From Lunularia cruciata (taxonomy: Eukaryota > Streptophyta > Marchantiopsida > Lunulariales > Lunulariaceae), in contig OX419757.1 of assembly GCA_948567375.1 (NCBI GenBank), positions 11,112,974-11,176,973 of the forward strand: a stretch of DNA of 64,000 bases, read 5' to 3'. The notes under the pieces are model-generated. The model ran no database searches and was not told where the DNA came from. It was given only the letters and a program-made list of their open reading frames with translations. The translations under genes were made by a program, and so were the position numbers. Of the stretch, positions 11,020-22,020 are shown in pieces. Each line of letters opens with the position of its first letter. Within the stretch, counting starts at the first letter, position 1.

Positions 11020-11470
11020 GCCAGTTGGGACATGGGTGTCTACTCAACCCATCTACATCAAGGTTCACCATTCCAGGTCTATGAACAATCATGAAATCAT
11101 ACTCCTATAAAATAAGAACCTATCATTCAAGCTTCACTAAAAGCTTGTCAAACTTCATCAACCACCTTAGTGGTTGATGATCAATGATGAGAGTGAAGGG
11201 GTTACCAAATAAGTAACATCAAAAATGTGTTATTGCCCAGACTATTGCCAAGCATTCTCTCTCATATGAACTATACTTAACCTCTACTAAATTGTTGGAG
11301 TGACTAGCATAGGCCACCACAAACTCCTTCTCCTCATCATCATGTTTGGTAAGCACTGCTCCAAGCTCCAACATACTCCAATCATTGTGAACTTGAAATA
11401 GTAGTCCTCTGATCGGTCTCCTCAAAATAGGAGTAGATGTCAACCTCTCCTTGAGCTCTACAAAAGCTCT
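11020..11470 (-). pseudogene. RNase H and connection remnant (B1)
   Basis: The frame 11219-11443 reads TSTPILRRPIRGLLFQVHNDWSMLELGAVLTKHDDEEKEFVVAYASHSNNLVEVKYSSYERECLAIVWAITHF. It is the classic RT/RNase H region of Ty3/gypsy (A.LVL.Q.D..G.....Y.SR.L...E..Y...E.E.LA.V), although the catalytic Asp of V.TDAS is Asn-Asp here. The piece 10901-11092 has MIVHRPGMVNLDVDGLSRHP, the usual end of the RNase H region (N..ADALSR). Several stops interrupt it. Confidence 0.85.
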
Positions 11471-11497
11471 CTCCTGCTTGTCTCCCCAACACCACTC

Positions 11498-12500
11498 CTA
11501 CATAAGCTTGGTCAGTTTCATCAAGGCCTTGGCAATGGCACTAAATCCTCTAACATATTGGCAATAGAAGTTTGCCAACCAAAGGAATGCTCGCACTCTA
11601 CTCACATCCGTAGGTTGAGGAATACGCAATAGCCTCCACCTTGGTCTGTTGAACACCAAGTCCTTCGGGGTAGATAGTGTGGCCCAAATACTCAACCTAC
11701 TCGTGGAAGAACCTACACCTCCCAAGATGTAATTTGAGTCCATGAGATCTCAACCTCTCACACACCTCCAACAAATGTCTCTCATGCTCCTCCACAATAG
11801 TGTTATAGACCAAAATGTCATCAATATAATACTGAGAAAATCCAATTGAGCTAGGATCATGTCCATGATCCTTTAGAACTCAATAGGAGCATTCTTTAAC
11901 CAAAATGGTAAGAACCTCAACTGATATAACACATCCTTGCCATGAGCATCAATAGCCAAAAATGCTATCTTGGACTTATCCTCCTCCTTGATTGGCAACT
12001 AATGATATCCTACTTGAAGATCCAAAGTACTAAAGACCTTTGCATGCCCAATTGCATCAAAAATCTCCTTTGGTGTAGGCATGGCATACCAATAAGCCCT
12101 AGTTTGTTAGTTGATAGGATAGTAATCTTCACACATCCACCTATCTGTGCAATTGCCATACATATCCTTCTTGGTTGGCATCATTGTCACTAATGCACAC
12201 TCTCCATGTGAAATCTCCACCAAACCAACCTCAAAAAGGTCACTACTCCGGCTCTAAATCAATGTCCTCTCCATATCACTATATAGATAAGGACATTGGA
12301 AAACTAGTGTATTGCTAGTCAACTCAATCCAAATACCAGGTCCTTTTAGAGCACCCAAATCCTTCATACTAAAGGCAAAACAACTCTTATAGTTCCTCAA
12401 GAACCTCCAAACTCTTTGTCTTTCTCCTCCTATGAGCTTGGGTCCAAGATCTAGCTCCCAAGTATCCTCAGTAACTGATGTAGGAGTAGAAGACATATTG
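11498..12500 (-). pseudogene. Reverse transcriptase remnant (B1)
   Basis: Pieces in several frames cover an RT: the N-terminal strip 12254-12496 (RNYKSCFAFSMKDLGALKGPG), the segment around 11990-12110 (EDYYPIN, YAMPTPKEIFDAIGHAKVFSTLDLQVGYH), the catalytic box YIDDILV around 11805-11830, and the thumb with LSIWATLS and RVRAFLWLANFYCQYVRGFSAIAKAL at 11498-11743. The YIDD box itself is intact although the frame is not. It would have copied the element RNA into DNA. Confidence 0.85.
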
Positions 12501-15300
12501 ACTGGTTGCTACACTGGGCCCTTGGGGACTAGTAGTGTCATGTCTCTAACCACTAGAAGTCCCAACCTCTGTGTGAAAAACTCCCTCCACTTTGGCTGCA
12601 AGCTCCACACGTCCTCTAGCTGCATCCCAAATAGACCAAGAGTGTAATCCAAGTAGCCCATGCTCACTTGGATGGACTCCAAGTAGACCACTCTCCCTAG
12701 TAGCTATTGGTTATGTCCCAAGAATACTATGTCCACTTGGTCCATCACCCCTAGCATGTGCTTGAATCATCTCGATAGGCACAAGGCTCACAAATGTCTA
12801 AGTGATGATGCCTATCAAGTGCATCCTACGCTGCTCTGCAAAGCCAAGGCTCACAATCCAGGTCAAACAATTCAGGTCCATAGCCTGACCTAACATCTTA
12901 TGCTTGGATGCCTCTAACACTGTTGGAACAGCAATAATAGTAGTGTATAAACCCATTTCCCGCTCTCTCTCATCTATGCTAGGCTCCACCAAATGCTATA
13001 ACTATGAGCCCCAACTAGTCCAAGACCTCCCTCTCACAAAGCATGAGAGCTTAGCAAACTCCTAAGTGTGGGAAAAGCGGCTCTAAGCTGTCCAACTAGG
13101 TTCACCACTACCATGGGTGACCTATCAGCTACTACCACCATCTAAGACTGACACCCAACATCCAAGATGTACTCAACAATGATGTGGTCTAGTTGTTAAA
13201 TCCCATCATAAGCGCATTGTAGAACCTCTTTAGGTAAGAGGTTTGTCCACCAAAGACAAAGACAATGAGCCCGTCATCCCACTAGCTACATCTAACAATA
13301 TAGCAAGTCTCATCCAAGAATATACCTGATGTGTACTCACCACCATTCTGGTACAAGAATCACCCATCAAAGGAACATTCTCCAAAAGATAAGCTAGAGA
13401 AATAGACAAATGGACCTAGAATTGTCAAATTATGCATAACATCTCCCAAAACACACCAAAATGGACATCCTAAAGACCCAAATTTGGCCAGCACTTGTAT
13501 GTCCCTAACATGGCCATCCAACAATCACCAAGTAAATTAGACTTTGTCTCTCCAAGTCCTATGTCTCCAGTAAAGAAATGTCTACTGGTAGGGTCTTCTA
13601 GTAACCCCTGACTGCTAACATCAATAATGACTCAGGATACCAATAAGCCAAGTGTGCCACATGATATACAAAGACTTGCCCAACAATCTCATCTCTCTCC
13701 ACATACAAGTACCTTTGTACTTGTATACCCGCCTATAGGACCGTAGCTAGTACAATGCTAATCCCACCAAACAATTCCAACAGATATCCCTCTATTGGGA
13801 ATACTACCAAGCAATGAGTGTGGTATCCAGAGGTATCAAGATAATGAACTCTGGAGGCTCATCCTCATACTCATCTCTTGGTGGTACAAAGGCTCCACCA
13901 AATTTGCATGTTGTTGCAATGCTTCCTTTGAACTCCACAATGGAAGAATCTCACTCATAATCCAAATTTGAGTGATCTCCTCTGGTATTGGAGTATCCTC
14001 TGCATGGGCATCTCTCTCCAATAATTCACCAGGCCAAGTAATTGCACCACTAAAAGCTAAAAGTGATGTTGCAATGGTCCCGGTTTGTAGTGAGCCAAGA
14101 CTGCCACTATTGAAGCATACTAGTAGGTGACATACTTGTCCTTCATTTGACTATCAACCTAGTTTATAGGAGGCTATCTCCTCCCAATAGTCAATACTAA
14201 AACCCATAGGGTATAACACTACTCCTCCAACTAGCATATTACATGACTAAGCTATTGTTGTAATAGCTTGAGCTCTCACCATCGAGCTATCAATTGAGTG
14301 ACCAGGTTGAACCTGGACAACAAGCTCTCCACGTGTAATGTACTATGTCAAACCACCACCTAGAGATGTTTGGATCTAAAATAGACACCTCTCCACATTG
14401 ATCTTTTGTAACTCTAGATCAACAACTATAGCCTTCCCCAACATAAAGGGTTGCGCACCAGAGCCAAGTAAGACCCTCTATGGTGTATAGACCTTCCCTA
14501 AAGGTCCTACCAAACAAAAAATCCCCTTGTGGCTATCCAACAAGACAACACCAAGTGTAAACCGCACTTGCTCAAAGGCCGGTCTAGCTGGTAACTCCTC
14601 CAATCTAGCCATTGTTGCCTGCCACAAACCACTAGTCATTGAGTGAATCCCATACTCCTCAACCAAGTCAACTCCACTATCAATCAAATTTACTCTAATA
14701 GTGATAACCATATCATCCTTGCCCTCACAAAGCATTGTAGCCAACCGGAACACTTGGGTTGGGTCAACTTCCAATGTACACATGTCATTGGTTGAAAATA
14801 AAGGATAGCGCATAATAAGCTAAGATGCCCCCAATATTGTGCCAGACTCAATCTATGTAGTAGCAAGTGGCTGACTAGTAGGTAATCCATCATGCACCCC
14901 ATCACCACCTACCACACCTAAACTAGGATGTCTAAGAGCCATGCATGACATATGTAGGGTCTCAAAGAGCATGAAAAATTGAGGAAGTTTGACCTATTTC
15001 CCAACCTCTCCTCTTTGTGAGTCCAACTCCATTGATGCTCCTCTAGGCTCTGGAGCACAGACTCCACTCCTAGTTACTATGGCAAAGGCATCTACCTATG
15101 CTGCTCTGCACATGAAATCCAAGGCATCTCTATCACTAACATATGAGATGGAAGCCTTTGCACCCAAATCTGATCTCCTTTGAGCTATGGCCATGCTAGT
15201 CAATCTTTGCTCCAACTGCTTAATGCAAGTAGCCATGGTTGTATCAAAAGTAAGAGCAAGTGCTACACCTCTACTAGGAGTGGATCCTCTACCACCACCT
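12500..15300 (-). pseudogene. Long decayed coding stretch between gag and RT (B1)
   Basis: About 2.8 kb separate the gag zinc knuckle from the RT. The pieces 12509-12691, 12798-12992, 13836-14021, 14478-14813 and 14690-14908 are homologous at the DNA level to B2 (49.6-52.3 kb) and B3 (59.9-61.5 kb), so the region belongs to the element. The protease should lie near the RT end (VYLESIQVSMGYLDYTLGLFG), but I see no clear D-[TS]-G box. The rest is not recognised. The stretch is longer than the short gag-protease-RT spacing of most Ty3/gypsy elements. Confidence 0.5.
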
Positions 15301-16300
15301 CTAGCACCCCGTCCTCCATGACCTAGAGCTCCTCTACCACCTGCCATAGCAGCCCTACCACTCTGTAACTCCAGATGTAGGTCAAAGCACCATTCACTAG
15401 TATGACCAAATCTATGGCAATGCTCACATTATCTTTGTGTTGGTTGTAATGCACTAGAGGTATCAGGTCCGCTGCCCTGAGGGCGCTCTCTCTTGTGATG
15501 AGGTCCACCACAAGTCCAACAAGCAACACCACCACTCATTGGTTGCTATTGACCCCAAAATGAAGTTAAGAGTCTAGCTATTGTAGGCCCTCCACTCACT
15601 CCATAGGATCTAGACTGTCCATCCTATCCTCAAAAACCAACATGGCGTGGTGCACTCTACTGCACTCTATTGCACTCTAAAAGAAGTAACTAATGTGGAT
15701 GAGGTCTCCCTACCAAATTTAGATGTCACCACTCTCTCCTCCATCATGTTGAGCTCAATACACTCAACCAAACCAAAGATCATTGCCAAAGTAGGCAAAG
15801 TAGCCTATAACAACGTAGCATCACAGACTCTACATGGCAACTCCTTGTCTAGTATCCCATACCAAAATTGGAATACCTAGGTCTCAATAACTCTTTAAGT
15901 AAAATTGATCAGCCATCTCATGCAAGTGTATGCCTTGCGTAGGCTCTCTCCAGCCTTCCATTGGAAATCCTGCAAGCTCCTCATCTTGTCAGTCTGCACT
16001 CTTGGTAGTTCTACCTCAAACACTAGAAGAATTCCACCATGGGGTTAAACCCCGGTACTACACCACCCCCTATAGTAGTACCTCCACTTGTAGTAGACCA
16101 CCATCTCCAAGAGATCCACCAATGTTACTAGAGCTCAAACTCATGGGTACATCCGATCTACCCCTAGAAACTAAGCCTGAAGTAATAAAGACATAGTTTG
16201 GAGATGAATACTATTTCAATAGCTCAATCTCCTCCAAGTGAGCTCTCCTAAATTCTTGGTAGTTGTTCATCGGCGGCCAAATGCTAAAACAACCTCTTCC
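15300..16300 (-). pseudogene. Gag remnant with zinc knuckle (B1)
   Basis: Reading the minus strand through 15387-15428 gives CEHCHRFGHTSEWC, a perfect C-X2-C-X4-H-X4-C knuckle. A second, incomplete knuckle (CWTCGGPHHKRE) lies near 15490-15530. The Gly/Arg-rich stretch AGGRGALGHGGRGARGGGRG (15288-15347) follows it. The upstream part to about 16300 is too decayed to follow in one frame but matches B2 52.4-53.4 kb. Confidence 0.75.
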
Positions 16301-17399
16301 ATGCCATAAAGGGTGTGAACAAAGTCAAGTTCCGTATTTGCTACAAATCACACCAACTATCAAACTCTTGGATGAATTCATCTAACACAATGGTACCCAT
16401 TATACCAAAGTAATGCCTAGGACCTTTGGATGCTCTATAAATCATGTCATGTCCCACAACAATGGTGCGGACACAACAAGTGCACTCTCAACTAGGTCAG
16501 CTCCTTTGTCAAACTCCAACTCAGAGTCAATCTCCTCTATCACTAGGACCTCAGATATAGGTTGATATCAAGTGCCGCTCCAAGTAAAACCATTATGCAT
16601 TGCAAAGCTATCTCCTCCAAAATCCCCAAAGAACTTTGTCGTGACAAAGTCACCAAGAATTGCAACCCGCAATTGTAACCTCCGTGTGTACTCCACCAAG
16701 TGCCAACACCACCAACTAAATATCATTGACTAATGTAGCTCTAACTACAACAACTACACTAGGGTAAAGGGCAACCTATAACCTACAATCAAAACACAAA
16801 TTTTCATGGTTTGTAGCTCATCACTTCCTGCCTCACCAAAGAGAAACACAAGTAGTCTGACTGGTCATCACTTCAGCCTTACTACCAAGAGCACACCACA
16901 TCACCAATGCTCTCAATTTAAGACACCTCACACAAACACGATGCACAAATAGGAAGTAGAGAATGGAGGGAGTCCAATCACAAGAAGACTAAACAAAACC
17001 TTCTATCTCATAAAGCAACACCGGACTGACTTTGCCACCATTTGGCATTTGATATAATCACCATACCTATCTACTTCCTGAGCTACAAGGATTACCAAGA
17101 ATGGGATCAAAGTTCTTCTCGCCAAAATTTGACATAAACCCTTCACAGAATCTGATATAAATCTGACTAAAATTTGGTATAAAATTTGACATAAATCTCT
17201 AAATTTTGTTGATTGCTAAATCCTCCACTAACTCTTCACTTGAGCCAGATTGGAAATTTGGGTTTCATCCAATCTCTAATTTGCGGGAGTGTGTTCCCAA
17301 CTCCACCTTCAATTTCACTTTTTGAGCTCAACTTGCACCAGATTAGTCCTATGTTCACCTCTTGAGCTCAAAATCACAACTACCGCTGTCGTAGGGATT

Positions 17400-19870
17400 G
17401 TAAGCTCTTGAGAGTGTGTCAAGCACCTAGTTGCTTGAGCTTAGGCTGTTTACTTTGCCCGCAACTTTAGAGTTTCTGACGTTGGCTTTGTGTTTTGGAC
17501 TTGATGACAACAACTCTTTTTCTGGTCAAGTTGTCTATGGTTGGTCCTGGGTGCAGACATTTCTCAATGGCTATTTGGGTTGGCTTCTCAAGTTATTTTT
17601 GTCCTTCATGTGCTATTAGCTATTATTCTAGGTCTATTATTTGTGGTTTTAATATTGTCCGGATAGGTGGGTTTGCAAAACTGGTCTAGTCTGGGCTTAC
17701 AAAACTGGCCTGGTCTGTGTGGCCGGCTCAGGTCGGTGCAACCGGATCAGCCATTTGATCCAAATTGCATAAGCTGGTCTAGAAGATACAAAAGTGGAGT
17801 TCCCTTGTTTTACCTAAAACTCTTCTTGGAATTTAATGGGTGGATTCAATCACTTAGGACAACACAGCATTCATCACAATGACAAGTCTCGCAATTTATA
17901 AACACCCTTTTGAAAACCCAAATTGTTTCAGAGCACACAATGACCACCTCAGAGTTTCTACAACTCCTCAAGCAGTAAAACAAGTACCAAGCAAAGCAAA
18001 ACTCTGAGCAACTTCACAACACAAACTTCTTGTTTGCCAAACCACTACTCAAAGAAGTCTCCTACACTAGCAATCCCATCTGGCTCTCGACGGTTTCACC
18101 TCTGTCCCTATCAGCAGCCAACTTCAAACTTCTCTGTATCTATTTGGTGCTAATTTGGCTATAAACTCCTCTCTTCCTTTGTCTCTGTTCAATGCAAACT
18201 CAACTCCAAACTCCTCTCTTCCTCTATCTCTATTTAGTGCAACTCAACTGCAAAACTCCTCTCTTCCTATATCTCTATTCAGTGCAACTCAATTGCAAAA
18301 CTCCTCTCTCCCTCTGCTTCTGCTCAAGTCAGACCACTTCAAATTTTTCTGTCCATACCTTCCCCTCAAAAGCTTCCCTGTCCAGACCCCTCAGCTTCGG
18401 GAAATTCCTCTCTTACTCTTTCTTGTCATAGCAAAACCCTTTCCTAGAAATTTTGATCTTCCAACCTTCCTTCTCAATCCAGACTTTCCCCTCAAAGGTT
18501 CCCTTGTCTAGACTAACCTTCTTTGATGCTTCTTCTTTCTCTAAGTCCTTCAGCCTGCACAGCCCTAATCCCATTTGAAATTCTCCTCTCCTGTCAACCA
18601 GCCCCTTCACTTCAGAATTGCATTCTTTCTTCTTCCTGTCACAGTCCTCCAGAGCTCACTATCCTCCAAACCCTCATCTCTCTCGATCTCTCTTCTCGTT
18701 TGTCCTATGCAAAACCCTGTCCTCTTGAAATATTTCTCTCTCTCTCTCTCTCACATCCTTCACATGCCCTTCCCAAACCCCTCTTTCTTTCAAAGGTTTC
18801 TTCCCTTGCACAGCCTCCTCTCCTTCAATAATTTCTTATGTCCCTTTGTGTTCCTGTCCAGACCTTCAGTGTCTCCTTTGACAAAATCCCTTGCCAGCCA
18901 TGTCCCAAACCCCTCTCTTTTCTCTCTTATCACACTCTACTTTTAAAACCCTTACACAAGCCAGCCCTCCCTTTGATTGTTTGCCCCTACTACACTTCAC
19001 TCTCAAAATCCCTCTACAGGCCAGTCCTTGAAGCATAAACATCATTCTCATGTTCAAGCCTCCTCTCATAATCCAAAATCTCTTCCTTGTTCAGACAAGA
19101 TCAGGCCTTCACTTCCAAGCATAAGACATCATTCTCCTTCTTGTTCAGACCAGATCAACCTTTTCTTGAGTTTGCTTCCCCTACATTTCAAAACCCTCTC
19201 ATTTGATTCATGTCCTTGTGCCAAACAGCCCCACATGCCTCTTCTCTTCTCATCCCCTTGGAATTCTCTGCCTCCCCCGACCTATCTCATCCCTTTGATA
19301 TCTTTCCCCTCTATTTTCCCCAAAACTCCTCCCTATCCTCCATTGTCCAACCTAAACCTCCCATTCCTGTCCTTCTCCTTTCCTTATCTCCCAAGCCTTT
19401 CCTTCTATCAAATAGGCCTTTTTCCCTTGTTTTCTGTTCACTTTCCTCTCAAAGCCCGAAAACCCTCTCTTCCTCTTTCCATTTGCACTTCCTTCGGGAA
19501 TTTTCCGTGCCAGCCATTTTGTCTTGCCTTGCTCTTTCAAAAAAAAAAAAAAACTCCTTCTGTTTCTGCCAGGCCTCTTCCACTTATCTCCTCAAAAAAT
19601 TCTCCTTTCCAACAGGCACTCATCCTTTAAATCCTAAACCCTCTTTTCTCATAGTCCTCTTTAGACTTTTCCTCAAAGAACTTCTCATGTTCAGCCTTCA
19701 GCTCATGTAACACATAAACTCTTGAGTTTTTGAGCATCCCAAAGAAGTCCTAAGAAAATGGCACCAATGGTATGCATGGATTATTTTCCCAACGACACCA
19801 CTTGAAATTGACTCTCTTTGGCTCCAAATTTGGCCGGCGCATTTGCACACAATCACTCCCAAAGAAATCA
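17400..19870. other. Foreign block inside the B1 leader, partly pyrimidine-rich
   Basis: In B3 the sequence between the GGTATCTCCAAG motif (about 59185) and the GAGCTCAAGAGG motif (about 59340) is about 150 bp. In B1 the same two landmarks are 2.5 kb apart. The extra DNA starts with an unassigned stretch (17400-18130). About 1.6 kb with very high C+T on the plus strand follows (18130-19700), rich in CTCTCTT, CCTTCC and TTTCCC strings. The long plus-strand reading frames here reflect the lack of purines, not coding. No terminal repeats were found. Confidence 0.55.
18164..18320 (+). repeat. 45-bp tandem repeat, about 3.5 units
   Basis: Units start at 18164, 18209, 18254 and 18299, each beginning AACTCCTCTCTTCC or a close variant. 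They correspond to a 15-residue frame repeat NSSLPLSLFSATQLQ. The last unit diverges after about 20 bp. Unit-to-unit identity is high, so the duplications are relatively recent. Confidence 0.85.
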
Positions 19871-20402
19871 AAACTACAATCAAGGTACCGTGATCCACCA
19901 GGCTTGGAGATACCACCACCACCCTCAATTCCTAGACCCAATTTCCCTCTGACTCTCACTTCTCTATTGTAATCAATTTTTTTACACCACTCGAATCAAC
20001 TCAAATTAGTACTTGATCTGTCACTCTATAAACTGTCAATAATTGGGCATTGATTACAGTCAAGCCACACCCACTCTAACTAAGAGAATCTAGGTGACTC
20101 TCTCCGGCCTCTATCCACCATAGCCAAGAACTCAAAGGCCCAACATCAAAGAAGTGAGCTCTATGAAGCTACACTTCAAAAGTATACTCCTTGACTCAAG
20201 GTAGATCTAAAACCTTAATGGTCCTGCTGACGGCACACCCAATGGTGCAAATGATGCAAAGTGACGATGGGCTCCACCATGAAGTCAATACCCTGAACAC
20301 AAAATCTGATCGTTGGAAAGTAGTCTATGAGTGACTGCTAAAATACCTCTAACTACTATCATTACAACTCTAGTGTCCAAGCAATCTAGATGCGACACTA
20401 CA

Positions 20403-21907
20403 AATGGCATGACACTAGACACACTTCCATGAGGTCTCAAATAGGAACTTCAAGACTGGTTAGATTTGGGGATGCCTTGTTCAAGAGAGATCCATCACTA
20501 CTCGTATGGGAAAAGCCACATTGCTGGCACATAGTGCAAGCATGTCTTGTAGGCCTAAGGGAGACTATGGCTATGCTAGAGAATTGCTGAACCAATTGTA
20601 TACTACCAAGGATCCCGTAGTTTTTGGTGTTGTAGTGTATTGCAAGACCTTGGTGCAATTGTAAACCCGACTGTGTAGGGACGGTAAGGAGGAGGGAGCC
20701 TTCAACCTCTTCAGACAGACAACCATGACTATTGTTTTCATGTATCTCATACAAAAAGCAAGTATATTGCATTGACGCTTGGGTAGAGTCTTTGAGTTGG
20801 CACATATAGACGGGTTCATTAATGTACTATATACCATCTTCAGGACTATCAAGAGAGGGATTGTATGGGAACCTATTACAGAATGAGGGCTCAACTCTTC
20901 CCACATCGCAATAAAAACAAGAAAAAGAGGTGACTTTCTTAGTCTTGCTTAGAGTGCAAGGACTTAGGAGAGGGCTATGTCATGGGACAAAAAGGTCTGA
21001 TATGGGAACAAAATGCTACGGGATTAGAAGATGTGTGGGAGGAGAAGAATTACAAGACTGTACAGTAGTTAGAAGAAATTATTAAGAGTTCAGTGGCACA
21101 TTGACATGTTAGGTTAAAGAACATCTAGCATCTAAGGGAGGAGAGCCAATTGGCCATTATGGCATGGACTGAGAGGGAAGCAGCGGCCACAACTAGAGTA
21201 ATGTTTTAGGCAGGATAAGAAATTATTTTATAGGGTTAGGATCCAGTATTTAAGGAGGAATTTGCTCCCCTTGGGGGACTCTCTTAATTTTCCAGCAGAA
21301 GCAGCTAAAACTTCTTGAACCTCTCAAGAGTTGTAGATTAAGATTAAGGAGAGATTTACTAAGTGCACTGCGGTAATTGGAACCTTCCTCCTATAGGATT
21401 GTATTGTGAACTTTAAAGCCTAAGGCCAACACGGCACAAGGCTAATGAAAAACTATATACTTCTCATTTAGCTGGGTGTAAATGGCATGAATGAGAATTG
21501 CAAATACTTGAATTGTTGAGGAGGAATCAGTGCTCCTTTGTGGATTGCTGCACTTATTCTCTATCTAGTCGATGGTACTAAGACCTTGCCTATTGATGTG
21601 TTGATAAACCTTCTCTAAGTGACATACCACGGATTTGTAGGGATGAAAGATCTTTAAACCGTCCCCGAGAGTAAATGTCTGAGGGGGGATCCCATTCCCT
21701 TAATGGAACTACAACTTACCACGAGAGCCCCAACTACATTACCTCCCCGTGCGGCATAAACAGCTGGCCTTGCAAGGACTGTACAGTAGCTCTCCTCGCC
21801 CGCAGCACCCCTGCATTTCCACCACAGGACTGGATAACCCAGCAGAAATTATATACACAGAATCTAAAGCTAGAGGGTGCTTTGTTAAACTCTAAGATTT
21901 CCTAAGC
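20403..21907. other. Unassigned stretch between B1 and the non-LTR element
   Basis: No gene is recognised. The part 21240-21450 (a TATTTAAGG box, then GGAGGAATTTGCTCCCC) looks like the promoter half of an LTR, and the stretch upstream could be a decayed pol end, but I found no second copy in the window. Short reading frames on both strands (such as 20437-20805 minus) match nothing I know. Confidence 0.3.
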
Positions 21908-21921
21908 AAAAGTTACCAAAA
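21908..21921. repeat. Target-site duplication, left copy (non-LTR element)
   Basis: AAAGTTACCAAAA (21909-21921) is repeated exactly at 24473-24485 on the other side of the element. The A-run next to it makes the right-hand limit of this copy uncertain by a few bases. GTTACC within it is not part of the A-run and makes chance repetition unlikely. Confidence 0.85.
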
Positions 21922-21941
21922 AAAAAAAAAAAAAAAAAAAA

Positions 21942-22020
21942 GGCGACCGCGTAGGAAAAATGAAGGATGGGAAGACCCCATCAAGCCGTACAAGGGAGAG
22001 ACAAAAAACGTAACATGGGG
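21942..22020 (-). other. 3' UTR with hairpin-forming signals of the non-LTR element
   Basis: After the stop the element strand reads a GATGGG-GTCTT-CCCATC hairpin (plus strand about 21968-21984), preceded by the conserved CCTTGTACGGCTT. It ends in CCTACGCGGTCGCC before the T tail. A second hairpin, GGGGC-TTA-GCCCC (22016-22028), overlaps the stop codon. The same signals recur in most fragments at 38-46 kb. A role as the RNA handle bound by the RT for target-primed synthesis is an inference from R2-type elements. Confidence 0.65.

Larger units (their letters stand above)
10895..20402 (-). mobile_element. Ty3/gypsy family B, copy B1
   Basis: A minus-strand LTR element that aligns along most of its length with 46868-56075 (B2) and with the plus-strand 58659-64000 (B3). 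From 5' to 3' it has leader/LTR (20402-19870 and 17395-about 17050), gag with zinc knuckle (about 16300-15300), a long decayed coding stretch (about 15300-12500), RT (12500-11500) and RNase H with the DGLSR end (11470-11020). It stops at about 10895, so the integrase is missing. All frames are broken. Confidence 0.85.

Noticed and set aside
18155-19710. Long plus-strand open frames in the pyrimidine-rich block as genes
   Set aside because: Two frames are open at once because the DNA lacks purines and hence stop codons. The translations are Ser/Leu/Pro-rich without domains.
20437-20906. Possible PPR-like or other host gene on the minus strand
   Set aside because: A few phrases looked like PPR leaders, but the match needs frame changes and the helical repeat spacing is not there.
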